A stretch of DNA of 13,446 nucleotides from the NCBI GenBank assembly GCA_937926175.1, contig CALANV010000038.1, positions 1 through 13,446 of the forward strand, read 5' to 3'. Shown piece by piece: positions 1-9,400 of this stretch. The notes below the pieces were generated by a model. The model was not told the origin of the DNA and did not search any database. It saw nothing but the letters and a program-made list of their open reading frames with translations. The translations under genes were made by a program, and so were the position numbers. Positions within the stretch are counted from its first letter, which is position 1. Each line of letters begins with the position of its first letter. The stretch comes from an uncultured Rhodospirillales bacterium. Lineage in GTDB: Bacteria > Pseudomonadota > Alphaproteobacteria > CACIAM-22H2.

Positions 1-5
1 TCCAG

Positions 6-1076
6 ATGAAAACGAGCGCGAATACATGGTTGCCGAGGATCATTATCGTACTTGTAGCTCTCGGTATCGCATATTTCGCGTGGCAGAACTTCAGGCGGGA
101 CACGCTGCCGTCGGGTTTCGCCAAAAGCAATGGGCGGATCGAGGCGACGGAGATCAATGTCGCTACCAAGACGTCGGGCCGCATCAAGGATATTCTCGTC
201 GACGAAGGCGACTTCGTCCAGGCCGGACAGGTTCTGGCCTACATGGATACGGCGGTGCTGGAAGCGCAGCTGAGAGAAGCGAAAGCGCATCTACAGCGCG
301 CGATGATCGGCATCGAGACCGCTCAAAGCCTGGTGATGCAACGGGAGGCAGAGCGGGCCGCGGCCGAGGCAATAGTGGCCCAGCGCGAGGCCGAACGCGA
401 CGCCGCGGAAAAGCGATTGGCGCGTACCGAAGAGCTTGCGAGACGTGGCACGGCCGCTTTCCAGACGCTCGACGATGACCGCGCCGCTTTTCAGAGCGCG
501 CGCGCGGCGGTGAGCGCGGCCAAGGCGCAGCTCGCTGCGGCGGATGCGGCGATCGGCGCAGCCAAGGCTCAGGTAATCGATGCGCAGTCGGCAGTCGAGG
601 CGGCCCGGGCAACCATTGCGCGCATCCAGGCGGACATCGACGACAGCGTCCTGCGTGCGCCGCGGGAAGGACGCGTGCAATACCGGGTCGCCGAACCCGG
701 CGAGGTGCTCGCGGCCGGCGGCACGGTAGTGAACTTGGTCGACCTTACCGACGTATACATGACCTTCTTCCTGCCGACGGCGGCGGCGGGGCGCGTGGCG
801 CTCGGAAGCGAAGTGCGGCTGGTGCTCGACGCAGCACCTCAGTACGTCGTTCCCGCCAAGGCGACCTTCGTCGCCGACGTGGCTCAGTTCACGCCCAAGA
901 CGGTAGAGACCGAGGAAGAGCGCCAAAAACTGATGTTCCGGATCCGGGCGCAAATCCCCGCCGATCTGCTCCGAGCTCATATCACCCAGGTCAAGACCGG
1001 CCTGCCGGGCGTGGCTTATGTGCGGCTCGACCCGAATGCGGAGTGGCCGGCCAATCTGCAGATCAATGTGCCGTAA
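6..1076 (+). CDS. HlyD-family periplasmic adaptor (membrane fusion protein) of an RbbA-type ABC exporter
   Basis: This 356-residue protein has the full plan of a membrane fusion protein. A cytoplasmic start and one membrane anchor occupy about residues 11-27. The first half of a lipoyl-like domain is at about 45-82 (TKTSGRIKDILVDEGDFV). A long Ala/Glu/Arg-rich coiled-coil hairpin spans about 84-211. The second lipoyl half is at about 215-245 (LRAPREGRVQYRVAEPGEVL) and a beta-barrel region follows to the end. The family links an inner-membrane pump to the outer membrane. The conserved QFTPKTVETEEERQKLMFRI stretch (294-313) resembles E. coli YhiI. The ATG lies five bases inside the window, so its ribosome binding site and promoter cannot be seen. 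The stop codon shares one base with the next start, so translation with the ABC gene is probably coupled. The substrate is unknown. Confidence 0.93.
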   Translation: MKTSANTWLPRIIIVLVALGIAYFAWQNFRRDTLPSGFAKSNGRIEATEINVATKTSGRIKDILVDEGDFVQAGQVLAYMDTAVLEAQLREAKAHLQRAMIGIETAQSLVMQREAERAAAEAIVAQREAERDAAEKRLARTEELARRGTAAFQTLDDDRAAFQSARAAVSAAKAQLAAADAAIGAAKAQVIDAQSAVEAARATIARIQADIDDSVLRAPREGRVQYRVAEPGEVLAAGGTVVNLVDLTDVYMTFFLPTAAAGRVALGSEVRLVLDAAPQYVVPAKATFVADVAQFTPKTVETEEERQKLMFRIRAQIPADLLRAHITQVKTGLPGVAYVRLDPNAEWPANLQINVP

Positions 1077-3874
1077 TGACGTCCCGGATACTCGACGCTG
1101 CGCCGGCATCCTCGGGCGAGGCGACGTCGGTCGCGCAGCTGCGTGACGTTGGCTTGCATTATGGCGGGAAATCGGCCCTCGAAGCCGTAACGCTTGATGT
1201 ACCGGCGGGCCGAATGGTTGGGCTGATCGGGCCCGACGGTGTCGGCAAGTCCAGTCTGCTCTCGCTGATCGCGGGCGCCCGCGCCGTCCAGACCGGAAGC
1301 GTCAAGGTGCTCGGCGGGGATATGGCCGTGGCCGATCATCGGCGGACGGTCGGCCCGCGCATTGCCTATGTGCCTCAGGGATTGGGCAAGAATCTTTATC
1401 CGACCCTCACGGTGTTCGAGAACATCGATTTCTTCGGCCGTCTGTTCGGTCATGACCGCACGGAGCGCGCACGTCGCATCGCGGCGCTCGTCGAAAGCAC
1501 GGGCTTGGCGCCGTTCACGGCCAGGCCCGCGGGCAAACTTTCCGGCGGCATGAAGCAGAAGCTAAGTCTATGCTGCGCGCTCATTCACGACCCGGATCTG
1601 TTGATTCTCGATGAGCCGACCACGGGGGTCGATCCTTTGTCGCGCCGACAGTTCTGGGAATTGATCGCCCGCATCCGTGCCGAACAGCCGCACATGAGCG
1701 TGCTCGTCGCAACCGCCTACATGGAGGAGGCCGCGCGGTTCGATTGGCTGATCGCGATGGACGCCGGCCGGGTGCTCGCAACCGGTGCCCCGCGGGATCT
1801 GCTAGCGCGCACCGGCACCCGGTCGCTCGAGGCAGCGTTCATCGCGCTGCTGCCGGAAGAGAAGCGCCGCGGCTACCGGCCGGTCGACATCCCGCCGCGC
1901 GGCCTCGATGACGAGGACGACGTCGCAATCGAGGCACGGGATCTGACGCGGCGCTTCGGTGACTTTACGGCGGTCGATCATGTGAGCTTCCGAATCGGTC
2001 GCGGCGAAATCTTCGGGTTCCTCGGTTCGAACGGCTGCGGCAAGACCACTACGATGAAGATGCTGACCGGGTTGCTGCCGGCCAGCGAAGGGAAGGCTTG
2101 GTTATTCGGCCAGGAAGTCGACGCGACCGACCTCGAGATCCGGCGCCGGGTCGGTTACATGTCCCAGAGCTTTTCGCTCTACACCGAGCTGACGGTGCGG
2201 CAGAACCTCGAGCTGCACGCCCGACTGTTCCACGTGCCCGCCGACGAAGTTCCCCGGCGCGTCGAGGCGATGGCGGAACGATTCGAACTCGTTGAGATTG
2301 TGGACGCCCTGCCAGACGCGTTGCCCCTCGGCCAGCGTCAGCGCCTATCGCTGGCCGTGGCGATGATCCACGGCCCGGAGATACTGATTCTGGACGAGCC
2401 GACGTCGGGCGTCGATCCGGTTGCACGCGATGCTTTCTGGCGGATCCTGATTGAGCTCTCGCGCCGCGACAAGGTCACGATCTTCATCTCGACCCATTTC
2501 ATGAACGAGGCTGAGCGCTGTGATCGTATCTCTCTGATGCATGCCGGCCGCGTGCTGGTCAGCGATGCACCGGAGGCTCTTATTCGGAAGCGCGGTGCGA
2601 AAACGCTCGAGGAGGCCTTCATCAGCTACCTGGAGGACGCAGCAGCCGAGCGCAAGACGCGCGACGAGCCGCCAGGGCCGGAGGCCGCGATACCGCGCGT
2701 GGCGGCCGAAGCGCCTGCATCCCACCACGGGACGTGGCACCGGACGCGCGGCTTCGATCCCCGTCGGATGATCAGCTACATGCGTCGCGAGGCGATGGAA
2801 CTGCGGCGCGACCCGATCCGCGCGACCCTCGCGCTGCTCGGCAGCGTGATCCTGATGTTCATCATGAGCTACGGCCTCAGCATGGATGTGGAGAATCTGA
2901 CCTTCGCCGTGCTGGACCGCGACCAGAGTACCATAAGTCAGAGCTACACGCTCAATATTTCAGGGTCCCGCTACTTCATCGAGAAGGCGCCGATCACCGA
3001 TTATGACGAGCTGGACCGACGCATGCGGTCGGGCAGCCTGAGTCTGGCGATCGAGATTCCGGCGGGATTCGGCCGCGATTTCGCCCGCGGCCGGCCGGTA
3101 CAGATCGGCGCCTGGATCGATGGGGCCATGCCGATGCGCGCGGAGACCATACGCGGCTACGTGGAAGGAATGCATTCGATGTGGCTCGCTCAGAAAGCCG
3201 CTGCGGCCGGCAGATCGAACCAGATCAGTCTGGTCAACATCGAAACCCGCTTCCGCTACAACCCCAATGTCGAGAGCCTGGTGGCGATGGCGCCGGCGGT
3301 CATCCCGGTGCTGTTGATCCTGATTCCAGCCATCCTCACAGCGCTCAGCGTGGTGCGCGAGAAGGAACTCGGTTCCATCATCAACTTTTACGTGACCCCG
3401 GTCACCCGGCTCGAGTTCCTGCTCGCCAAGCAGATTCCCTACGTAGCGCTGGGAATGCTCAACTTCCTACTGCTCGCACTGCTTGCGGTCACCGCGTTCG
3501 ACGTGCCGTTTACGGGCAGCTTCGCAACATTGGCCGCAGCGACTTTCCTCTATGTCACCGCGGCAACCGCCATTGGGTTGCTCATCTCGACCTTCATGCG
3601 CAGCCAGATCGCAGCCCTCTTCGGCACGGCGGTCCTGACGATCGTGCCCGTCATACAGTTTTCAGGTCTGATCGACCCAGTATCGTCGCTCGAGGGGGCG
3701 GGGGCGCTGATCGGGCGTATCTTTCCCACCACCTATTATCTAATCATTTCCCGCGGCACCTTCTCCAAGGGGTTGGACTTCTCCGACCTGCAGATGTCGT
3801 TCGTTCCGCTGCTGATCGCCGGGCCAGCTCTGCTCGGGCTCAGCGTGGCGCTGCTGAAGAAACAAGAGACGTGA
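1076..3874 (+). CDS. rbbA: RbbA-type ribosome-associated ATPase / ABC transporter (two ATPase domains fused to an ABC-2 membrane domain)
   Basis: This 932-residue protein has two nucleotide-binding domains followed by an ABC-2 membrane domain. Domain 1 (about 20-260) has Walker A GPDGVGKSS (52-60), signature LSGGM (155-159) and Walker B LLILDE (175-180). Domain 2 (about 283-515) has Walker A GSNGCGKTT (317-325), a degenerate signature LPLGQ (416-420), Walker B ILILDE (436-441) and the switch histidine H474. Domain 1 lacks that histidine, reading VATAYMEEA at 211-219. The membrane part has one helix near 584-600, a large outer loop, then five helices at about 740-925, with the ABC-2 motif REKELGSI at 761-768. 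Length and layout match E. coli RbbA (YhiH, about 911 residues), reported as a ribosome-bound ATPase but built like an exporter. I chose the ATG in the TAATG overlap over an in-frame GTG at 1043 that lies inside the adaptor gene. The real function is unsettled; transport and a ribosome role are both possible. Confidence 0.92.
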   Translation: MTSRILDAAPASSGEATSVAQLRDVGLHYGGKSALEAVTLDVPAGRMVGLIGPDGVGKSSLLSLIAGARAVQTGSVKVLGGDMAVADHRRTVGPRIAYVPQGLGKNLYPTLTVFENIDFFGRLFGHDRTERARRIAALVESTGLAPFTARPAGKLSGGMKQKLSLCCALIHDPDLLILDEPTTGVDPLSRRQFWELIARIRAEQPHMSVLVATAYMEEAARFDWLIAMDAGRVLATGAPRDLLARTGTRSLEAAFIALLPEEKRRGYRPVDIPPRGLDDEDDVAIEARDLTRRFGDFTAVDHVSFRIGRGEIFGFLGSNGCGKTTTMKMLTGLLPASEGKAWLFGQEVDATDLEIRRRVGYMSQSFSLYTELTVRQNLELHARLFHVPADEVPRRVEAMAERFELVEIVDALPDALPLGQRQRLSLAVAMIHGPEILILDEPTSGVDPVARDAFWRILIELSRRDKVTIFISTHFMNEAERCDRISLMHAGRVLVSDAPEALIRKRGAKTLEEAFISYLEDAAAERKTRDEPPGPEAAIPRVAAEAPASHHGTWHRTRGFDPRRMISYMRREAMELRRDPIRATLALLGSVILMFIMSYGLSMDVENLTFAVLDRDQSTISQSYTLNISGSRYFIEKAPITDYDELDRRMRSGSLSLAIEIPAGFGRDFARGRPVQIGAWIDGAMPMRAETIRGYVEGMHSMWLAQKAAAAGRSNQISLVNIETRFRYNPNVESLVAMAPAVIPVLLILIPAILTALSVVREKELGSIINFYVTPVTRLEFLLAKQIPYVALGMLNFLLLALLAVTAFDVPFTGSFATLAAATFLYVTAATAIGLLISTFMRSQIAALFGTAVLTIVPVIQFSGLIDPVSSLEGAGALIGRIFPTTYYLIISRGTFSKGLDFSDLQMSFVPLLIAGPALLGLSVALLKKQET

Positions 3875-3877
3875 GCC

Positions 3878-4999
3878 ATGCGAGCCAGCAATATCCTGAA
3901 CCTCGGCATCAAGGAGCTGCGCAGTTTAGCCCGGGATCCGATGCTGCTGCTTCTGATCGTTTGGGCCTTCACCTTCTCGGTCTATACGGCGGCAACGGCC
4001 ATGCCGGAGACGCTCAAAAAGGCCCCGATCGCGATCGTCGATGAAGATCGATCGCCACTCTCGGCACGCATCGTCGGGGCGTTCTATCCGCCTTATTTCA
4101 CCCCACCGGAGATGATCACGACGGCCGAGATGGATGCCCGAATGGATGCCGGACTCGATACCTTCGCCATCAACATCCCGCCGGATTTCCAGCGCGACCT
4201 TCTGGCCGGGCGCACACCGGCGATTCAGCTCAATGTCGACGCAACCCGCATGAGCCAGGCCTTCACCGGCAACAGATACATTCAGACCATCATCACGGAC
4301 GAAGTGCGTACCTTCGTCCAACGTCATGGTGGATCGGCAACGCCGCCGGCCGATCTCGCGCTACGGGTACGGTTCAACCAGGAGCTCAACAGATCCTGGT
4401 TCGGTGCCATCAACCAGGTCATCAATCAGGTCACGATGCTCTCGATCGTGCTCACCGGTGCCGCACTGATCCGCGAGCGCGAGCACGGAACGATCGAGCA
4501 TCTTCTGGTCATGCCGGTTACGCCGTTCGAGATCATGACCAGCAAGATCTGGGCGATGGCGTTGGTCGTGATCGTCGCTTCCACCTTTTCCCTCGTCGCC
4601 GTCGTGCAGGGAATGCTGGGCGTGCCGACCGAAGGCTCCATCGCGCTGTTTCTCGCCGGGACTGCTCTGCATCTGTTCGCCACGACGTCAATGGGCATCT
4701 TTCTCGGCACGATCGCCCGTTCGATGCCCCGGTTCGGCCTGCTCATCATGCTGGTGCTGTTGCCGCTGCTGATACTCTCGGGCGGAACGACGCCGCGCGA
4801 AAGCATGCCCGAGTTCGTTCAGTTCGTGATGCTCGGCGCCCCGACGACGCATTTCGTGATCCTGGCGCAAGCCATCCTCTTCCGCGGCGCAGGTATCGAG
4901 GTCGTCTGGCCCCAGTTCATCGCGCTCGCCGCGATTGGAGCGATCTTGTTCGTCTATACGCTTGCACGCTTCCGTACCGACGTCAGCTCTCTGGCATGA
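3878..4999 (+). CDS. ABC-2 type permease (YhhJ-like)
   Basis: This 373-residue membrane protein is the separate permease partner of the RbbA-type protein. It has one helix near residues 22-42, a periplasmic domain of about 135 residues, then helices at about 180-197, 222-246, 254-276, 286-303 and 344-364. The ABC-2 motif EREHGTIEHLLVMPVTPFEI (200-219) parallels the one in RbbA. The two membrane domains therefore probably pair as a heterodimer, with RbbA supplying both ATPase domains. The start is three bases after the RbbA stop, with only a weak ribosome binding site, which fits translational coupling. It is the last gene of the operon. The likely role is export of a drug, peptide or lipid-like compound with the HlyD adaptor; the sequence does not show which. 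Confidence 0.92.
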   Translation: MRASNILNLGIKELRSLARDPMLLLLIVWAFTFSVYTAATAMPETLKKAPIAIVDEDRSPLSARIVGAFYPPYFTPPEMITTAEMDARMDAGLDTFAINIPPDFQRDLLAGRTPAIQLNVDATRMSQAFTGNRYIQTIITDEVRTFVQRHGGSATPPADLALRVRFNQELNRSWFGAINQVINQVTMLSIVLTGAALIREREHGTIEHLLVMPVTPFEIMTSKIWAMALVVIVASTFSLVAVVQGMLGVPTEGSIALFLAGTALHLFATTSMGIFLGTIARSMPRFGLLIMLVLLPLLILSGGTTPRESMPEFVQFVMLGAPTTHFVILAQAILFRGAGIEVVWPQFIALAAIGAILFVYTLARFRTDVSSLA

Positions 5000-5684
5000 G
5001 GGAGACCGGCGCCGGCGGGCTGGCGCATGCCTTGTCCCAAGCCTCATTGCCGTGAGGCGGGAGCGTAGGTCCGGCTTGCACGCGGCGTTGGACGGTGTTC
5101 GTCCTTTCAATAATCCCATCGGAAGGGCTTTGGGACAGTACCGCTTACGACGATCGATCTGCCGGTGTCATCGCAAGACTTACCTGCGGTCCCCGTGGAG
5201 ATCGTGAGCATTTCGCTGTACGTGCCACCGCAGGCCGACCAGGGCGGGGCGCTGGCTATGACGGTCGATCCGTCCCGGTGCGCCTTTGCCGGTCCAGATC
5301 AGTTGCTCTTTGCCCAGGCCGAAGAAGGAAGCCGGTCGCTCGAGAATGTCCGAACCTTCCATCGGGCAAGCGAGATTGTGACGTCTTCGGGGCGGCGTGG
5401 TCCTGTTCCTCGCACGACCTGGTCGCCCGATACGGAGATGAGCCCGATCCCTCGGAACCCAGCCCGTCGCGGAGTGTTAGTGCTAAGGCGGCGGACCTTA
5501 GCGGCAATCGCTCCGTACGGAGAAGACAACGTCGCACCGGCGCCGTGATCCGGAGACCGGAATGCGCAGGCGGTCGCAACGACGGGCGTACTCGTCGCAC
5601 GGGGAACATAGCCGCTATAGCCGTTGTGGTGCAGGACATCGGATTTGAAGACGTATCGCGCAAGAGCAAAGGGAGAATCCAACG
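5000..5684. other. Intergenic stretch without a convincing gene
   Basis: These 685 bases separate the export operon from the dehydrogenase. Frames open on both strands give Arg/Ser/Pro-rich translations typical of shadow frames in GC-rich DNA. The least bad is a + frame from GTG 5165 to 5548 (127 residues). Its first 70 or so codons look somewhat coding-like (VEIVSISLYVPP, FAGPDQLLFAQAEEG), but the end is Arg/Pro-rich, no ribosome binding site precedes it, and I recognise no family. It could be a small orphan gene or a decayed one. Also present are a weak hairpin just after the permease (GCCTCA/TGAGGC, 5041-5058, no T-run), two perfect inverted repeats at 5482-5522, and near-matches to the EcfG promoter: GGAAC-N16-TGTT at 5454-5478 and GGAAC-N14-CGTT at 5603-5625. 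A promoter for the dehydrogenase operon is expected here but not firmly located. Confidence 0.5.
5482..5522. repeat. Two adjacent perfect inverted repeats
   Basis: GCTAAGG (5482-5488) and CCTTAGC (5496-5502) form a 7-bp stem with a 7-base loop. Nine bases after it lies the 12-base perfect palindrome CTCCGTACGGAG (5511-5522). No T-run follows either, so they do not look like an intrinsic terminator. They sit about 165 bases before the dehydrogenase start and could be an operator pair or RNA structure in its leader. Chance is not excluded. Confidence 0.4.
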
Positions 5685-6455
5685 ATGATTGACCTGTCGG
5701 GGAACGTCGCGATCGTGACCGGTGGGGCGCGCGGAATCGGAAAGGCGATCGCGCAGGGCTTGGCAGATCTGAAAGCGACCGTGGTCGTCGCGGACCTTAG
5801 CGGAGAAGATGCCGAGACCGCGGCTCTTCACCTCGTCGAGCAGGGGCGATCGGCCAAGGGTGTCGCGGTCGACGTGGCGAATGGCGCAAGCGTCGCAGAC
5901 ATGGTCCGCACCGTCATCGACCAGCAAGGGCGGCTCGACATCCTGTGCAGCAACGCCGGCATCTTCCCGTCGGCGCGCATCGACACCATGAGCGAATCCG
6001 AATGGGATCGGGTCCAGGCCGTCAATCTCAAGGGGACGTTCCTGTGCGTACAGGCCTGCCTACCACATATGCGACGCCAGCGGCGGGGCCGGATCGTCGT
6101 GACCTCATCCATTACGGGACCGATCACCGGTTATCCCGGTTGGGCCCATTATGGGGCGAGCAAGGCCGGTCTGATGGGGTTCATTCGCTCGGCCGCGATT
6201 GAACTCGCACCCGACGGCATCACGATCAACGCCGTGTTGCCGGGAAACATCATGACCGAAGGCATGCAGAGCGTCGGCACGGAGTACATCCGTGAGACCG
6301 AACGCTCGATTCCCATGGGCAAGTTAGGTGAGCCTGCTGACGTCGCACATGCGGTCGCGTTCCTGGCCAGCGACGCCGCGAGATACATCACCGGACAGGG
6401 GCTAGTCATCGACGGCGGGCAGACCTTGCCGGAATCCCGACTCGCCGTGCGCTGA
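5685..6455 (+). CDS. Short-chain dehydrogenase/reductase (SDR, FabG / glucose-dehydrogenase-like)
   Basis: This 256-residue protein is a complete classical SDR. It shows the cofactor motif TGGARGIG (12-19), Asp37 at the end of the second strand (VVVADLS), which favours NAD(H) over NADP(H), SNAG at 89-92, Asn114, Ser142 and the catalytic YGASK (Tyr156, Lys160). The C-terminal ITGQGLVIDGGQ (235-246) is typical of FabG-like enzymes. The family oxidises or reduces alcohols, sugars and ketones, and sequence alone does not fix the substrate. An AGGGAG ribosome binding site (5670-5675) lies nine bases before the ATG. Only 34 bases separate it from the phosphorylase fusion downstream, so the two are probably co-transcribed. 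A sugar substrate is therefore plausible, for example glucose released by the phosphorylase, but this is inference. Confidence 0.92.
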   Translation: MIDLSGNVAIVTGGARGIGKAIAQGLADLKATVVVADLSGEDAETAALHLVEQGRSAKGVAVDVANGASVADMVRTVIDQQGRLDILCSNAGIFPSARIDTMSESEWDRVQAVNLKGTFLCVQACLPHMRRQRRGRIVVTSSITGPITGYPGWAHYGASKAGLMGFIRSAAIELAPDGITINAVLPGNIMTEGMQSVGTEYIRETERSIPMGKLGEPADVAHAVAFLASDAARYITGQGLVIDGGQTLPESRLAVR

Positions 6456-6468
6456 GGAACTAGCTCAT

Positions 6469-6486
6469 GTTCATGAACGGAGGAGG
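6469..6486 (+). promoter_or_regulatory. Perfect palindrome next to a very strong ribosome binding site
   Basis: The 10-base perfect palindrome GTTCATGAAC (6469-6478) touches the Shine-Dalgarno run GGAGGAGG (6479-6486), which ends three bases before the ATG at 6490. The purine run settles the start of the fusion gene. The palindrome contains an out-of-frame ATG. It could be an operator half or a translation-modulating element, or chance. Confidence 0.4.
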
Positions 6487-6489
6487 CCG

Positions 6490-9400
6490 ATGCCCTCCGA
6501 TCTGAACGACGCAGTGGAGGCGGTGATTGCGCCCAACGACGTCGATGGAGTCGTATTCGATCTCGATGGTGTGCTCACGAACACCGCCGTCCTCCATGAG
6601 ACCGCATGGAAGCGCGTCTTCGATGCCTATTTGAGGCGACGGGCAAAGAGCGATGGGCACCCCTTCGTTCCATTCAGTCACGATGATTATCGGCGGCACG
6701 TCGACGGACGGTCGCGCGAGGATGGGATCAGGACCTTTCTCAAAGCCCGCGGATACGTTCTTCCGGACGACGGTTCCGATCAAGACACGGTCCGGGCCTT
6801 AGGACGCCGGAAGAACGCGACCTTTCTCAACCTGATCAAGAATCGGGGCGTCGAAACATACCCGGACGCGGTGCTGCTCGTCGAGCGACTGCGCGGCGCC
6901 GGCATAAGGACTGCCGTCGTATCCGCCAGCAAGAATTGCACGGCGATTCTGCAGGCGGCCGGCATTGCCGATCTCTTCGATGTCAAGATTGACGGACTCG
7001 ATCAGGCGGCACTTGGCCTGCGCGGCAAACCGGCGCCGGACACGTTCCTTGCGGCGGCCCGCCGGCTTGGCGCGGATCCGTCCCGGGTCGTGATCATCGA
7101 AGATGCATTGGCCGGCGTGACGGCCGGCCGCGCCGGTGGATTCGGATTCGTCATCGGCGTGAGCCGGGGCGGCGATCCGGAGTCCTTCAAGGCGTACGGA
7201 GCCGATGCTGTCGTGTCTGATCTGTCCGAAATTGTCGTGAAAGTGCCGGAGGAGGTTCGATTGCGTCGCCACGGGGCAGCCGAAGTGGTTCCCCCGGCCG
7301 GGTGGCCCGGTGCGCCCCTGCATCGGGCGGAGATCCCGATTCCGGAACCGGGCGGTCCGGGTGAAGAGCTTGCTTCGGGGCCTTGGACACTCTCGTACGA
7401 GGGCTTCGAGCCGGCCTTCGAGGGACGCCGCGAAGCTCTCTTCGCGCTGGGCAACGGCTATCTGGTCTCACGCGGCGCGGCGGCGGAGGCGGTTGCCGAT
7501 GGTGTCCATTATCCCGGCACGTATCTGGCGGGTGGCTACAACAGGCTGGTTTCGGAGGTGGCTGGCCGCACGGTCGAGCATGAAGATCTGGTCAATTGGC
7601 CGAACTGGCTGCCGCTCGCGGTTCGGCTGGATGACGGAAGTTCCGGATGGCTGGGCGCCGGTGGCACGGCAGAACACCTTCAGTACCGCCAGGATCTCGA
7701 TCTGCGCCGCGGACTGTATCGGCGCTGCGTCCGTGTTCGGGATGCCGCGGGACGGGTAACCCGGCTCGAGGAGTGCCGATTCGTCCACATGCGAGAACAT
7801 CATGTGGCCGGAATTCGGCTCCGCATCACTGCCGAAAACTGGTCGGGCCGACTTTTGGTGAGATCCGCGCTGGACGGGCGCGTCACGAATGCAGGGGTGC
7901 TGCGGTACAGGCCCTTCAATGGGCGCCATCACGAAATCGTGGATGCTGTCCCGCTGGGACTCGACGGTATTCTTCTCGAGGTGCGGACGACCCAGTCCCG
8001 GCTTCACCTCGTCGAGGTGGCCCGTACACGGCTCTATCGGGGCGGCCAGCCGTTCGAACCCGAGCGCAGCGTCGTTTGTGAGCCCGGGTTGATCGGCCAG
8101 GATCTGACGTTCTTCATCGCTCAGGGTGGCAGCGTCGACGTTGAGAAGATCGTCACCTTCTACACATCCCGCGACCGAGCCATCGCGGACCCTCGCTCGG
8201 GGGCGGTGACGACTCTCGCGCGTGCCGGCCGTTTCATGGATCTGATGCGAAGTCATGCGCGCGCCTGGGTGCAGCTCTGGCGCCGCTGCGATCTCGGTTT
8301 CGCGAAAGTCGAAACCGATCCGGATGATCACACCCATCGCATTCTCCGGCTTCATATTTTTCACCTTTTGCAGACCGTTTCGCCGCACACGATCGATCTC
8401 GATGCCGGCGTTCCCGCACGCGGTTGGACGGGCGAAGCGTATCGGGGCCATGTCTTCTGGGACGAACTCTTCATCTTTCCGTTTCTGACCTACCGCCTTC
8501 CAAAGCTGACGCGATCGTTGCTGATGTATCGCTGGCGCCGTCTGGGTGAGGCGCGTTGGGCAGCCCGTGCGGCAGGCTATCGCGGCGCCATGTTTCCCTG
8601 GCAGAGCGGGAGCAACGGTCGAGAAGAGACCGACGCGATGTACCTCAATCCTCGATCTGGGCGCTGGATTCGCGACAACACGCACCTGCAGCGACACGTC
8701 AACGCGGCCATTGCGTTCAACATATGGCATTACTTCCACGCAACGGGCGATCGCGAGTTTCTGTACATCTACGGGGCGGAAATGATTCTTGAGATCGCGC
8801 GATTCTGGAGCAGCATCGCCCAATGGAATCCCGAGCGCGAACGCTACGAGATCCGCGGCATCATGGGGCCAGACGAGTTTCATGACGCTTATCCCGACTC
8901 GGACGTTCCGGGCGTGAACAACAACGCTTATACCAACGTCATGGCCGCGTGGTGCCTTGGGCATGCGCTGCGATTGTTCGACATTCTGCCGGACGAGCGC
9001 TGTCGCGAGCTTTGCGATGTCCTCGAATTGGACGATGCCGAACTTCAGCGGTGGGACGACATCAGCCGACGGATGTTCATCCCATTTCATGATGATGGGA
9101 TCGTCAGCCAGTTCGAAGGCTACGAACGACTCGAAGAGTTCGATTTCGAGGCCTATCGCCGCCGGTACGGCAACATCATGCGTCTCGACCTCATCCTCGA
9201 GGCGGAGGGGGACACGCCGAACCGGTACAAGGTGTCCAAGCAGGCGGACGTCTTGATGCTGTTCTATCTGTTTTCGACCGAGGCGCTCAGCGACCTCTTC
9301 GCGCGGCTGGGATATGCGTTCGACAGCGGGATGATTCCGAAGAACATCGATTATTATCTGCGGCGGACCTCGCACGGTTCGACCTTGAGCGGTATCGTGC

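Noticed and set aside
1043..1075. Earlier GTG start for the RbbA-type gene
   Set aside because: It would add 11 residues encoded inside the adaptor gene. The TAATG overlap start gives the family-like N-terminus.
5491..5504. 14-base match GCGGACCTTAGCGG to the SDR coding region (5790-5803), which could hint at a decayed SDR copy
   Set aside because: Bases on either side do not align with the SDR gene apart from a nearby nine-base match, so a duplicated gene fragment is not supported.
5603..5625. GGAAC-CGTT pair just upstream of the SDR as an EcfG promoter
   Set aside because: The spacer is 14 bases, shorter than the 16-17 seen in real EcfG promoters.
5095..5688. Open + frame of 197 residues across the intergenic gap
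   Set aside because: The translation is Arg/Ser-rich without pattern, has no ribosome binding site, and runs past the well-supported SDR start.
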